Shown here piece after piece: positions 17,750 through 25,556 of a stretch of DNA of 64,000 nt. The DNA lies in NCBI RefSeq assembly GCF_013376005.1, contig NZ_JABMJK010000012.1, positions 124,001-188,000 on the forward strand. Direction: 5' to 3'. Each line of letters begins with the position of its first letter. Within the stretch, counting starts at the first letter, position 1. The notes under the pieces were generated by a model. The model was not told the origin of the DNA, did no database searches, and was given only the letters and a program-made list of their open reading frames with translations. The stretch is from Duganella sp. SG902 (GTDB taxonomy: Bacteria > Pseudomonadota > Gammaproteobacteria > Burkholderiales > Burkholderiaceae_D). The translations under genes and the position numbers were made by a program.

Positions 17750-17837
17750 TGTGGATAAGATTGTTAGCAAGCACTTTCACAACATGAAATGTCCTTGATT
17801 TATAAGGACTTTTTTGCCTTGAGTAAAAATTTAGCAC
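17750..17837 (+). repeat. DnaA/IHF module copy 3
   Basis: Perfect box TGTGGATAA (17750-17758), followed by GATTGTTAGCAAG as in copy 4; TTGAT at 17795; block ends GCAC at 17837. IHF-like site matches seven of nine positions. Confidence 0.8.
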
Positions 17838-17952
17838 GCGGGTGTTTTTAGCCGTTTTCCCGAGGGAGAACAGGCTTATCCACTGGCTGCGGCGCAAACG
17901 CGATTGATCGCTTTCAGCTATCGTCGGCAACTGTGCACTTCTGCACATTTTG

Positions 17953-18040
17953 TGTGGATAAGATTGTTAGCAAGGCGCAAGCCTGTCAAGCAAGTCATTG
18001 ATTTGAAATATTTTTATTGCCGTGCGCAAAAATAAAGCAG
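17953..18040 (+). repeat. DnaA/IHF module copy 4
   Basis: Perfect box TGTGGATAA (17953-17961), then GATTGTTAGCAAG shared with copy 3; TTGAT at 17998; block ends GCAG at 18040. IHF-like site 17991-18003 matches the consensus fully and is followed by an A/T run, as in strong IHF sites. Confidence 0.85.
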
Positions 18041-18147
18041 CCGATTTCACCGGCCCGGCGCTGCATCCGCATGCAGTTGACATCGCCGTCGTCGCGCCTC
18101 ATCCGCGCAACCGGCGCTGGGACAACTCCCGAGTTTTGCACAAATTC

Positions 18148-18235
18148 TGTGGATAAAAGTGTGCGGAACAGTACACTCCTCCACTTAAGTCATTGATTTG
18201 TCACAAAATAATTTCTCTGCGTAAATTTTAAGCAT
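18148..18235 (+). repeat. DnaA/IHF module copy 5
   Basis: Perfect box TGTGGATAA (18148-18156); TTGAT at 18193; block ends GCAT at 18235. IHF-like site 18186-18198 matches the consensus fully. Confidence 0.85.
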
Positions 18236-18290
18236 GATAAAATCAGCAACAAGAAAAAGACTATCGCTCACCAAAGTTTCACACATCTTT

Positions 18291-18378
18291 TGTGGATAAC
18301 TTTGTGCGTAACCACCGTGGGCAAGCGCAAAGTACTTGATCCGTAAGGACTTTTCCGCCGTGCACGCAAATACGGCAG
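18291..18378 (+). repeat. DnaA/IHF module copy 6
   Basis: Perfect box TGTGGATAA (18291-18299); TTGAT at 18336; block ends GCAG at 18378. IHF-like site matches seven of nine positions. Confidence 0.8.
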
Positions 18379-18410
18379 AAATGTTTACCCTTTAAAATCA
18401 TAGACCTACC

Positions 18411-18416
18411 TATAAT
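18411..18416 (+). promoter_or_regulatory. Probable -10 element for xseA
   Basis: A perfect TATAAT lies 78 bp upstream of the xseA ATG. No good -35 is seen at 16-18 bp; TTTACC is at 18384-18389 but the spacing is long, so activator help or a weak promoter is likely. Confidence 0.5.
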
Positions 18417-18444
18417 ACCTACCGCATTTACTACTCTGTGACCG

Positions 18445-18466
18445 CTATGTGACCGAACTCACATAG
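18445..18466. promoter_or_regulatory. CRP/Vfr-like palindromic operator
   Basis: A perfect palindrome CTATGTGA-N6-TCACATAG (spacer CCGAAC) contains TGTGA-N6-TCACA, the core of the CRP consensus. It lies downstream of the TATAAT at 18411 and 28 bp upstream of the xseA start, a position more typical of repression than activation of that promoter. A near-match DnaA box (18467-18475) touches its right edge. Confidence 0.6.
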
Positions 18467-18494
18467 TGTGGATAGTTTTCTTTTTTGAAATCTT

Positions 18495-19832
18495 ATGAAC
18501 CCTGAACCCCGCCAAGATTCCGCTCCCGTGCTCACCGTGAGCGCGCTCAACCAGGCTGTCGCGCGGCTGCTGGAGCGCAGTTTTCCACTGACGTGGATCT
18601 CGGGCGAGGTCTCCAACTTCACGCGGGCCGCGTCCGGGCATTGGTACTTCACCCTGAAGGATGACGGCGCCCAGGTGCGGGCCGTGATGTTCCGTGGCCG
18701 CGCGCAATACGCCAACTTCGTGCCGCGCGAGGGCGACAAGGTCGAGGTGCGGGCGCTGGTCACCTTGTACGGGCCGCGCGGCGATTACCAGATCAATGTG
18801 GAAGCGATCCGCCGCGCCGGCGTCGGCTCGCTGTTCGAGGCCTTCCAGCGCCTGAAGGAAAAGCTCGACGCGGCCGGCCTGTTCCATCCGGACCGCAAGC
18901 GCGCCCTGCCGATGTTCGCGCGCACGGTGGGCATCGTCACCAGCCCGCAGGCGGCGGCGCTGCGCGACGTGCTGACAGCGTTGCAGCGGCGCGCGCCGCA
19001 CGTGCGGGTAGTGCTCTACCCGACCCCGGTGCAGGGCCAGCTGGCGGGCGAGAAGATCGCGGCGGCGATCGACACCGCGTCGCTGCGCGGAGAATGCGAC
19101 GTGCTGATCGTATGCCGGGGCGGCGGCAGCATCGAGGACCTGTGGTCGTTCAATGACGAGGAAGTGGCGTACGCGGTGGCGAACTGCCGCATGCCGGTGA
19201 TTTCCGGCGTCGGCCACGAGACCGACTTCACCATCTGCGACTTCGCCGCCGACCTGCGCGCCGCCACGCCGACGGCGGCGGCCGAACTGGCGGTGACGCC
19301 GCGCGCCGACTGGATCGGCTCCTTGAAGGCCGACGTGATCGACATCCGCCGCGCCATGCGCCGCGCGCTCAACGACGCGGAGCAAACGCTGGACGGCTAC
19401 ACGCGCCGCCTGCTCAATCCCGGCGCTCAAATCGACCAGCAGCGCCACAAGCTGCGCGCGCTGGCGACCAACCTGACGCACGCCAACCGCGCACCGCTAA
19501 CGCAAGCACGCCATCAGCTGGATCGACTGAGTGGAAGACTGAGTGCGCGCAGGCCGGATGTGACGGCCTCGCGCTCCGTGCTGGCCAGCCTGCGGCACCG
19601 GGCCGTTACCAGCATCGGGCGCCAGCTGCACCAGAAGCGCGACGCGCTGGCCGCGCTGTCCTCGCAACTGGAGTTGCTGAATCCGCAGCGCACGCTGGAA
19701 CGCGGCTACGCCATCGTCACCAACGACGACGGCGCCATCGTGCGCGCGCCCTCGCAACTGAAGCCGCAAACCGCCATCTCCGTGCGCCTGGCCGAAGGCA
19801 GCGCCCAAATCGCCATCAACACCGTCACCTGA
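18495..19832 (+). CDS. xseA: Exodeoxyribonuclease VII large subunit
   Basis: A 445-residue XseA, the catalytic subunit of ExoVII, which degrades single-stranded DNA bidirectionally in repair and recombination. The N-terminal OB fold (residues about 10-110; WISGEVSNFTRAASGHWYF.LKD) binds ssDNA; the central catalytic region includes CRGGGSIEDLWSFNDE and VISGVGHETDFTICDF. The C-terminal half is helical and ends in a LERGYAIV segment. Length and motifs are complete. The small subunit XseB is not in this window. It is divergent from exbB and convergent with glk. Confidence 0.97.
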   Translation: MNPEPRQDSAPVLTVSALNQAVARLLERSFPLTWISGEVSNFTRAASGHWYFTLKDDGAQVRAVMFRGRAQYANFVPREGDKVEVRALVTLYGPRGDYQINVEAIRRAGVGSLFEAFQRLKEKLDAAGLFHPDRKRALPMFARTVGIVTSPQAAALRDVLTALQRRAPHVRVVLYPTPVQGQLAGEKIAAAIDTASLRGECDVLIVCRGGGSIEDLWSFNDEEVAYAVANCRMPVISGVGHETDFTICDFAADLRAATPTAAAELAVTPRADWIGSLKADVIDIRRAMRRALNDAEQTLDGYTRRLLNPGAQIDQQRHKLRALATNLTHANRAPLTQARHQLDRLSGRLSARRPDVTASRSVLASLRHRAVTSIGRQLHQKRDALAALSSQLELLNPQRTLERGYAIVTNDDGAIVRAPSQLKPQTAISVRLAEGSAQIAINTVT

Positions 19833-19833
19833 A

Positions 19834-19944
19834 AGTCGGGGTCAGAGTCGGGGTCAGCTCTGACATTCGGACAATCGGGAACTTAATTTTTTTCGAAAGT
19901 TCCCCAAACGGCGGCAAATGTCCGAATGTCAGAGCTGACCCCGA
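19834..19944. repeat. Perfect 26-bp inverted repeat with nested stem, between xseA and glk
   Basis: Outer arms 19848-19873 and 19919-19944 are exact reverse complements over 26 bp (left arm begins TCGGGGTCAGCTCTGACATT). They enclose 45 bp that contain a second 8-bp stem, GGGAACTT (19877-19884) and AAGTTCCC (19897-19904), around a T-rich loop. A 12-bp tandem duplication AGTCGGGGTCAG x2 (19834-19857) precedes and overlaps the left arm. It fills the gap between two convergent genes and ends one base before the glk stop, so it could serve both as terminator; its size and structure also fit a mobile palindromic element. Confidence 0.85.
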
Positions 19945-19945
19945 A

Positions 19946-20941
19946 TTATGCGGCGGAAAGCATGGCGGACATGCCGGTCAGCACGGGGTTCTGCTCGATG
20001 ATGACGTAGGTGGGAATGTGCGCCAGGTAGTCGGAGAAGCGCCCCTTTTGCTCGAAGCGCGCGCGGAAGCCGGAGCGCTCGAAGAAGTCGCTCATCTTCA
20101 GCACCGTGCGGCCGCCGATGTAGATGCCGCCCTTGGCCCCCAGGGTCAGCGCGACGTTGCCCGCCACCGTGCCCAGCATTTCGCAGAACGCCAGCAAGGT
20201 CTCTTCGCATACCGGGTCCAGCCGGTGCAGGCCGCGATCCATGATTTCGGCCGTGCTCAGGTTCTGCGGCTCCACCCGCGCGCGCTCGCACAGCGCGCGG
20301 TACACCAGCGCGATGCCGATGCCCGACACCAGCCGCTCGCTCGACACGTGCTCGTGGTAGCGGCGCGCGTAGCGCAGGATGTCGATCTCGCGCTCGTTCA
20401 TCGGCGCGAAGGTGGCGTGGCCGCCCTCGCTGTCGATGGCGATCCAGCGGTCGCCGGCCGGCACCAGCCCGGATACGCCCAGCCCCGCGTCCGCCCCCAC
20501 CAGGCCGATGGTGGCGCCGCCGCGCGCGACGCCGCCGCCGACCTGGTGCTTGTGCTCCGGCGCCAGGTAGGGCAAGGCGCTGGCCAGCGCGGTGAAGTCG
20601 TTCACCACCACCAGCGATTTCAGGCTGAATTGCGAACACACGGCCTCGATCGAGAACGACCAGTGGTGGTTGGTCATGGTGACCCAGTCGCCGTCGATCG
20701 GGTTGGCGATGGCGATGCCGGCGAAACGCGCCTGGTAGCCGCCCGCCGCCACCGTCGCCGCCTGCGACAGGTAGGCCACCAGCGCCGCCCCCAGCGTCGG
20801 ATACGCCTGGCACTCGGTCACCCAGATCGCCTCGATCCGGTTGGGCCCGGTCTCAAGCCCGAAGCTGGCGCTGCTGCCGCCGATGTCGGCCAAGATGCGC
20901 GGGCCGTGCGCGAGGTGCGAAAAAGAAGCGTCGCGTTTCAT
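19946..20941 (-). CDS. glk: Glucokinase
   Basis: A 331-residue bacterial glucokinase (Glk family, ATP + glucose to glucose-6-phosphate). The phosphate-1 motif is ADIGGSSASFGL (19-30), where most family members have DIGGTNAR; NDFTALA carries the catalytic Asp; the adenosine region reads VGADAGLGVSGLV instead of the usual GPGTGLG. SEGGHATFAP and the E.ERLVSG.G segment fit the glucose-binding core. Activity is likely, but the two altered glycine-rich loops are unusual. It is divergent from a LacI-type regulator with operators in the shared promoter region. Confidence 0.9.
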   Translation of the reverse strand: MKRDASFSHLAHGPRILADIGGSSASFGLETGPNRIEAIWVTECQAYPTLGAALVAYLSQAATVAAGGYQARFAGIAIANPIDGDWVTMTNHHWSFSIEAVCSQFSLKSLVVVNDFTALASALPYLAPEHKHQVGGGVARGGATIGLVGADAGLGVSGLVPAGDRWIAIDSEGGHATFAPMNEREIDILRYARRYHEHVSSERLVSGIGIALVYRALCERARVEPQNLSTAEIMDRGLHRLDPVCEETLLAFCEMLGTVAGNVALTLGAKGGIYIGGRTVLKMSDFFERSGFRARFEQKGRFSDYLAHIPTYVIIEQNPVLTGMSAMLSAA

Positions 20942-20984
20942 GTCTCTGTCCGTTCTGTCTCTTGTAGTTCTTGCAGGCGCTTGA

Positions 20985-20990
20985 ATTATA
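20985..20990 (-). promoter_or_regulatory. Probable -10 element of glk
   Basis: Perfect TATAAT on the minus strand 44 bp upstream of the glk start. The palindromic operator at 21006-21019 would cover the -35 region, so a bound regulator should affect glk directly. Confidence 0.55.
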
Positions 20991-21005
20991 TGACACAGGT
21001 TGTCA
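20991..21005. promoter_or_regulatory. Palindrome TGACA-N5-TGTCA in the glk promoter
   Basis: TGACA (20991-20995) and TGTCA (21001-21005) form an inverted repeat in the spacer of the glk promoter, directly abutting the LacI-type operator. It may be a second protein site; nothing else supports it. Confidence 0.35.
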
Positions 21006-21019
21006 TGAAAACGTTTTCA
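21006..21019. promoter_or_regulatory. LacI-family operator, perfect palindrome
   Basis: TGAAAACGTTTTCA, a perfect 14-bp palindrome with central CG as is standard for LacI-family operators. It overlaps the expected -35 of glk and lies upstream of the divergent regulator gene. Confidence 0.7.
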
Positions 21020-21088
21020 AGCACCTGTTTATTAAATACCGCCAGCCGCCGAAAGTCAATCCGCGGCGAGATTTATGGTACCCTTCGG

Positions 21089-21102
21089 CGAAAAGGTTTT
21101 CA
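21089..21102. promoter_or_regulatory. Second LacI-type operator, imperfect
   Basis: CGAAAAGGTTTTCA matches the first operator at 12 of 14 positions, 83 bp away and 26 bp before the regulator's start. A site this close to the start is consistent with autorepression, and two sites could support looping. Confidence 0.55.
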
Positions 21103-21127
21103 TAACTACATCGATAAAGGAAGTACC

Positions 21128-22147
21128 TTGGCAGACACACCCTACTCCTCCGGCCCGTCGACCCTGATGGATGTCGCCCGCCAGGCTGGAGTGTCACCGA
21201 GTACGGTTTCACGCATCCTGAACGGCACCGCCAGGGTCTCGGACGACAAGCGCCAGGCCGTGCTGGCAGCCATCGAGCAGATGAATTTCGCGCCCAACCA
21301 GATGGCGCAGGGCCTGAAAAAGGGCCGCTCGATGACCATCGGCATCGTGGTGCAGGATATCTCCTCCCCTTTCTTCGACGAAACCCTGCGCGGCGTCGAC
21401 GACGGCCTGAAGGGCACCGGCTTCGCCTCGGTGATCGTCAGCGGCCACTGGAACGCCGAGGAGGAGGCCGACCGCATCCGCCTGCTGCTGGCGCGCAAGG
21501 TGGACGGCATCATCCTGCTGTCGGGCCGCATGGCCGACGACACGGTGCTGAAGTTCTCGGCCCAGCGCCCCATCGTCTCGACCGGCCGCGCGCTGCAGAC
21601 CCGCAGCGCGCTGGGCTTCAAGATGGACAATGAGTACGGCGCCTACCTGGCGGTGCACCACCTGATCGAGCTGGGCCACCGCCAGATCGCCTTCATTTCC
21701 GGGCCATCCAACAACAGCGACGCCGACGAGCGCCTGGCCGGCTACAAGCGCGCGCTGCACGAGGCCGGCATCGCGCTGGACGACAACCTGATCGTCGAGG
21801 GCAATTATCACGAGGCCAGCGGCATGCTGGCCATGAACCGGCTGTTCGACACGCACCAGATCTTCACCGCCGTGTTCGCGGCCAACGACCTGAGCGCCTA
21901 TGGCGCGCGGCTGGCCCTGTACCGCAAGGGCATCCGGGTGCCGGACGACATCTCGCTGGTCGGCTTCGACGATCTGCCGGGCTCGTCTTACACGACGCCG
22001 CCCCTGACCACCATCCGCCAGCCGCTGTACGACATCGGCCGCATCGCCACCCAGGCCTTGCTGCGCATCATCAACGGCGAGGAGGCGCGCGGCGAGGTGC
22101 CGCCGCTGGAGCTGATCGTGCGCGAAACCACCCGCCGGGTCCGTTGA
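21128..22147 (+). CDS. LacI-family transcriptional regulator
   Basis: A 339-residue LacI/GalR regulator. The start is read as TTG at 21128, with GGAAG six bases upstream; an open frame extending far upstream has no family resemblance and runs antisense through glk. The HTH and hinge are at residues about 14-60 (LMDVARQAGVSPSTVSRILNG, then FAPNQMAQGLKKG), followed by a periplasmic-binding-protein-like sugar domain with IGIVVQDISSPFF, DGIILLSGR and SLVGFDDLPGS. By position and operators it most likely controls glk and itself; the effector (a sugar or sugar phosphate) is unknown. Confidence 0.93.
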   Translation: MADTPYSSGPSTLMDVARQAGVSPSTVSRILNGTARVSDDKRQAVLAAIEQMNFAPNQMAQGLKKGRSMTIGIVVQDISSPFFDETLRGVDDGLKGTGFASVIVSGHWNAEEEADRIRLLLARKVDGIILLSGRMADDTVLKFSAQRPIVSTGRALQTRSALGFKMDNEYGAYLAVHHLIELGHRQIAFISGPSNNSDADERLAGYKRALHEAGIALDDNLIVEGNYHEASGMLAMNRLFDTHQIFTAVFAANDLSAYGARLALYRKGIRVPDDISLVGFDDLPGSSYTTPPLTTIRQPLYDIGRIATQALLRIINGEEARGEVPPLELIVRETTRRVR

Positions 22148-22255
22148 CGCCTATAGTATCCACACGAAAAAGCGGGCCTTTTCAGCGATCCACGCCCATC
22201 CGTTTTACAATGGTGGGCGTTTCGACATTTTTAACACCTACACAAAGGAAGAACA

Positions 22256-22834
22256 ATGGAACATACCCTGCCACCTCTGCCCTATGCCATCGACGCCCTG
22301 GCGCCGCACATTTCGCAAGAAACGCTGGAATACCACTACGGTAAGCACCACCAGACGTATGTCACCAATCTGAACAACCTGATCAACGGCACCGAGTTCG
22401 AGAACCTGTCGCTGGAAGAGATCATCAAGAAATCGTCGGGCGGCATCTTCAACAACTCGGCGCAGATCTGGAACCACACCTTCTTCTGGAACAGCCTGAC
22501 CCCGAACGGCAAGGGCGCACCAAGCGGCGCGCTGGCCGACGCCATCAACGCCAAGTGGGGCTCGTTCGACAAGTTCAAGGATGAGTTCACCAAGTCGGCC
22601 GTGGGCAACTTCGGTTCGAGCTGGACCTGGCTGGTGAAGAAGGCCGACGGTTCGCTGGACATCGTCAACACCTCCAACGCCGCCACCCCGCTGACCACCG
22701 ACGCCAAGGCGCTGATCACCATCGACCTGTGGGAACACGCCTACTACATCGACTACCGCAACGCCCGTCCGAAGTTCATCGAGACCTTCTTCAAGCTCGC
22801 CAACTGGGACTTCGCTGCCGCCAACTTCGCCTGA
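22256..22834 (+). CDS. sodB: Iron superoxide dismutase
   Basis: A 192-residue Fe/Mn-family superoxide dismutase, cytoplasmic. Metal ligands H27, H74, D157 and H161 are all in place (IWNHTFFWN, DLWEHAYYIDY). Gln70 in NNSAQIWNH is the residue that marks the Fe-type enzyme; Mn enzymes carry the equivalent Gln elsewhere. AAAGGAAG lies just upstream of the ATG. A strong terminator follows, so it is monocistronic. Confidence 0.98.
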   Translation: MEHTLPPLPYAIDALAPHISQETLEYHYGKHHQTYVTNLNNLINGTEFENLSLEEIIKKSSGGIFNNSAQIWNHTFFWNSLTPNGKGAPSGALADAINAKWGSFDKFKDEFTKSAVGNFGSSWTWLVKKADGSLDIVNTSNAATPLTTDAKALITIDLWEHAYYIDYRNARPKFIETFFKLANWDFAAANFA

Positions 22835-22857
22835 GCGAACCCGGCAGCGTAAGCGAG

Positions 22858-22891
22858 AAGCCCGCAGCGCCCCGCGCCTGCGGGCTTTTTT
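22858..22891 (+). terminator. Rho-independent terminator after sodB
   Basis: AAGCCCGCAG (22858-22867) pairs with CTGCGGGCTT (22878-22887), followed by a T-run, 24 bp after the sodB stop. Confidence 0.92.
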
Positions 22892-22911
22892 ATCATCTCG
22901 GAGATTCACTC

Positions 22912-23951
<1,040 letters not shown>

Positions 23952-23952
<1 letters not shown>

Positions 23953-24854
23953 TGGACCGCTTCAACGCCATGCGCATTTTCACCCGCATCGTCGAGCTGG
24001 AAAGTTTCAGCAAGGCGGCGGAGGATTTGCAGATACCGGCCGCCACCGCCACCTACACCATCAAGCAGCTGGAGGCGCGCCTCGGCGTGCGCCTGCTGCA
24101 GCGGACCACGCGCCACGTCAGCACCACGCTCGATGGCCAGGCGTATTACGAACGCTGCGTGCGCATCCTGGCCGACGTGGAGGAAACCGAGGCGGGCTTC
24201 GGCAACAGCGGCGTGGCGCCGCGCGGCAAGCTGCGCGTGGACTTGCAGGGCACCCTCTCCCGGCATTATGTGCTGCCGCGATTGAAGGAATTCTTCGCGC
24301 GCTATCCGGAGATTGAACTGGAGATCGGCATGGGCGACCGCCTGGTCGACCTGGTGCGCGACGGCGTCGATTGCGTGCTGCGAGTGGGCGAGCTGCGCGA
24401 CTCCAGCATGGTGGGCCGCCGCGTCGCCAGCCTGCAGCAGGTGACCTGCGCCAGCGCCGCCTATTTCGAGCGGCACGGCGTACCGCTCACGATCGAGGAC
24501 CTGCACACGCAGGGCCACCGCGCGGTGAATTTCTTCTCGTCCGCCACCGGCAAGATGTTCCCGTTCGATTTCATCGTCGATGGCGAGCAACGCAGCATCC
24601 ACCTGCCGGGCAGCGTCTCGGTGGGCAGCGCGGAGGCTTATGCCGCCTGCTGCGCCAACGATCTGGGACTGGTGCAGATGCCGCGCTACCACGTCGAACA
24701 GGAGCTGCGCAGCGGCGCCTTCCGCGAGGTGCTGGCCGAGTGGCGGCCGCGCCCCATGCCGGTATCGGTGCTGTACCCGCACCAGCGCCAGTTGTCGCCG
24801 CGCGTGCGGGTGTTTGTCGACTGGCTGTCGGACGTGATGAGCGCCGCTAGCTAG
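23952..24854 (+). CDS. LysR-family transcriptional regulator
   Basis: A 300-residue LysR-type regulator of the branch common next to oxidoreductases in Burkholderiales. The N-terminal winged HTH (MDRFNAMRIFTRIVELESFSK..., residues 1-60) is followed by a LysR substrate-binding domain from about 90 (GKLRVDLQGTLSRHYV). The start at 23952 overlaps the reductase stop (TAATG), so the two are translationally coupled, and the regulator may control this operon. It is convergent with, and overlaps by 8 bp, a small acidic-protein gene. Confidence 0.93.
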
Positions 24855-25083
24855 TGCGCGACCAGTCGCGGCGCTCTTCGCGCCGCGGTTTCAACGGCAC
24901 ATCGCTCTCGCCGGTGCCTTCGGCATCGGTATCGCTATCGAGTTCGCTGTCGGGTTCGCCCGCCAGGTCGCTGCCGCTGTCGGAAGTGTCGCTGGGGCCC
25001 AGCGCGCGCTTGTCGTGACCGGTGCCGAGCGTGCGGTCCGTGCCGGCCGGGATGTTGTCCGGATCCAAGGTACTGTCAGCCAT
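24847..25083 (-). CDS. Hypothetical small acidic protein
   Basis: A 78-residue protein of unknown function, very rich in Asp, Ser, Gly and Thr, with a basic C-terminal tail (KPRREERRDWSRTS). No signal peptide or membrane segment; it is probably disordered. GGAG is present about nine bases upstream of the ATG on the minus strand. It overlaps the LysR 3' end by 8 bp on the opposite strand. Possibly a small conserved Oxalobacteraceae protein; a spurious frame cannot be excluded because low-complexity composition inflates open frames in GC-rich DNA. Confidence 0.55.
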   Translation of the reverse strand: MADSTLDPDNIPAGTDRTLGTGHDKRALGPSDTSDSGSDLAGEPDSELDSDTDAEGTGESDVPLKPRREERRDWSRTS

Positions 25084-25181
25084 GACTGCCTCCTTATCAA
25101 AGAACCATTAAAACATCGCGGGGCCCCCGGCGTCGGTGTGCCACCGTACATAAGGCTATCGGCCTCATAGGAATTTTTTAC

Positions 25182-25210
25182 TTTACAAATGTAATGTTCA
25201 TCCCTATAGT
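25182..25210 (+). promoter_or_regulatory. Sigma-70 promoter of the DUF4148/efflux operon, with overlapping palindrome
   Basis: -35 TTTACA (25182-25187) and -10 TATAGT (25205-25210) are separated by 17 bp. A palindrome TTACAAATGTAA (25183-25194) overlaps the -35 and could be an operator. The first gene downstream starts at 25236 behind AAGGAG. Confidence 0.65.
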
Positions 25211-25235
25211 TAACCCATCAACCAAGGAGAACACC

Positions 25236-25553
25236 ATGAGCACCACGACCAAACACCTGCTGTCCGCCGCCGCCACCGTCGCTTTCGCGATCGCCGCCAC
25301 CACCACCACCGTGACCAGCGCCTTCGCGCAGACCACGACCACTCCGGCCGCCACCACTGCCGCCGCCACCAGCACCGCCGCCCAGAACACCGTGGCCAAC
25401 AGTGCGCTGGCGTCGGTCAAGGTCCAGCCGGTGGGCAAAACCCGCGCCGAAGTGCAGGCGGAATTCCTGGAAGCCCGCAAAAACGGCACCCTGCTGGAAA
25501 CCGAAGCCGACTTCGACGTCGCCCAGACCCGCAAGCACACCGTCGCCAAGTAA
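25236..25553 (+). CDS. DUF4148-like small periplasmic protein
   Basis: A 105-residue exported protein. A signal peptide covers about 1-33 (ending SAFAQ), followed by an Ala/Thr-rich linker and a C-terminal stretch with KTRAEVQAEFLEARKNGTL that resembles DUF4148, a family expanded in Burkholderiales and of unknown function. The start at 25236 has AAGGAG about seven bases upstream; an ATG further upstream lacks that and would hide the signal peptide. It ends 3 bp before the outer-membrane-factor gene, so it is in the efflux operon. Confidence 0.82.
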   Translation: MSTTTKHLLSAAATVAFAIAATTTTVTSAFAQTTTTPAATTAAATSTAAQNTVANSALASVKVQPVGKTRAEVQAEFLEARKNGTLLETEADFDVAQTRKHTVAK

Positions 25554-25556
25554 GCA

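Larger units (their letters stand above)
17497..18378 (+). repeat. Array of six DnaA-box plus IHF-like modules
   Basis: Six same-orientation copies start at 17497, 17620, 17750, 17953, 18148 and 18291. Each starts with TGTGGATAA (four copies; identical to the reverse complement of the E. coli DnaA box TTATCCACA) or TGTGGACAA (two copies). TTGAT begins 45 bp after the box start (44 in copy 2), and a conserved block ends in GCAG or GCA(C/T) exactly 43 bp from the first base of TTGAT. Between modules the spacers vary (35, 43, 115, 107 and 55 bp) and differ in sequence, so this is not a simple tandem duplication. TTGAT lies in YAANNNNTTGATW, the reverse of the IHF consensus, in copies 2, 4 and 5 exactly. 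Function is inferred. Confidence 0.9.
17407..18494. other. 1088-bp divergent intergenic region holding a DnaA-box/IHF-site module array
   Basis: No credible gene is seen in either strand between exbB (leftward) and xseA (rightward). The region is visibly more AT-rich than its surroundings. It holds six copies of an 87-88-bp module, one inverted near-match DnaA box (TTATCCACT, 17876-17884), and, next to xseA, a TATAAT element, a CRP-like palindrome and a further near-match box (TGTGGATAG, 18467-18475). Short frames across it encode low-complexity or repeat-derived peptides without family resemblance. Confidence 0.9.

Noticed and set aside
17565..17948. 127-residue open frame inside the DnaA-box array
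   Set aside because: It crosses two repeat modules and has no ribosome-binding site or family resemblance.
17497..18378. CRISPR array or integron attC array
   Set aside because: Units are not near-identical, lack unique spacers of constant size and show no attC-type core sites, cas or integrase genes.
17407..18494. Chromosomal oriC as the definite identity of the array
   Set aside because: No dnaA, dnaN, gyrB, rpmH or parAB is adjacent in the window and GC skew was not computed; kept only as one hypothesis.
18431..19481. Minus-strand frames over the start of xseA
   Set aside because: Shadow of xseA; no motifs.
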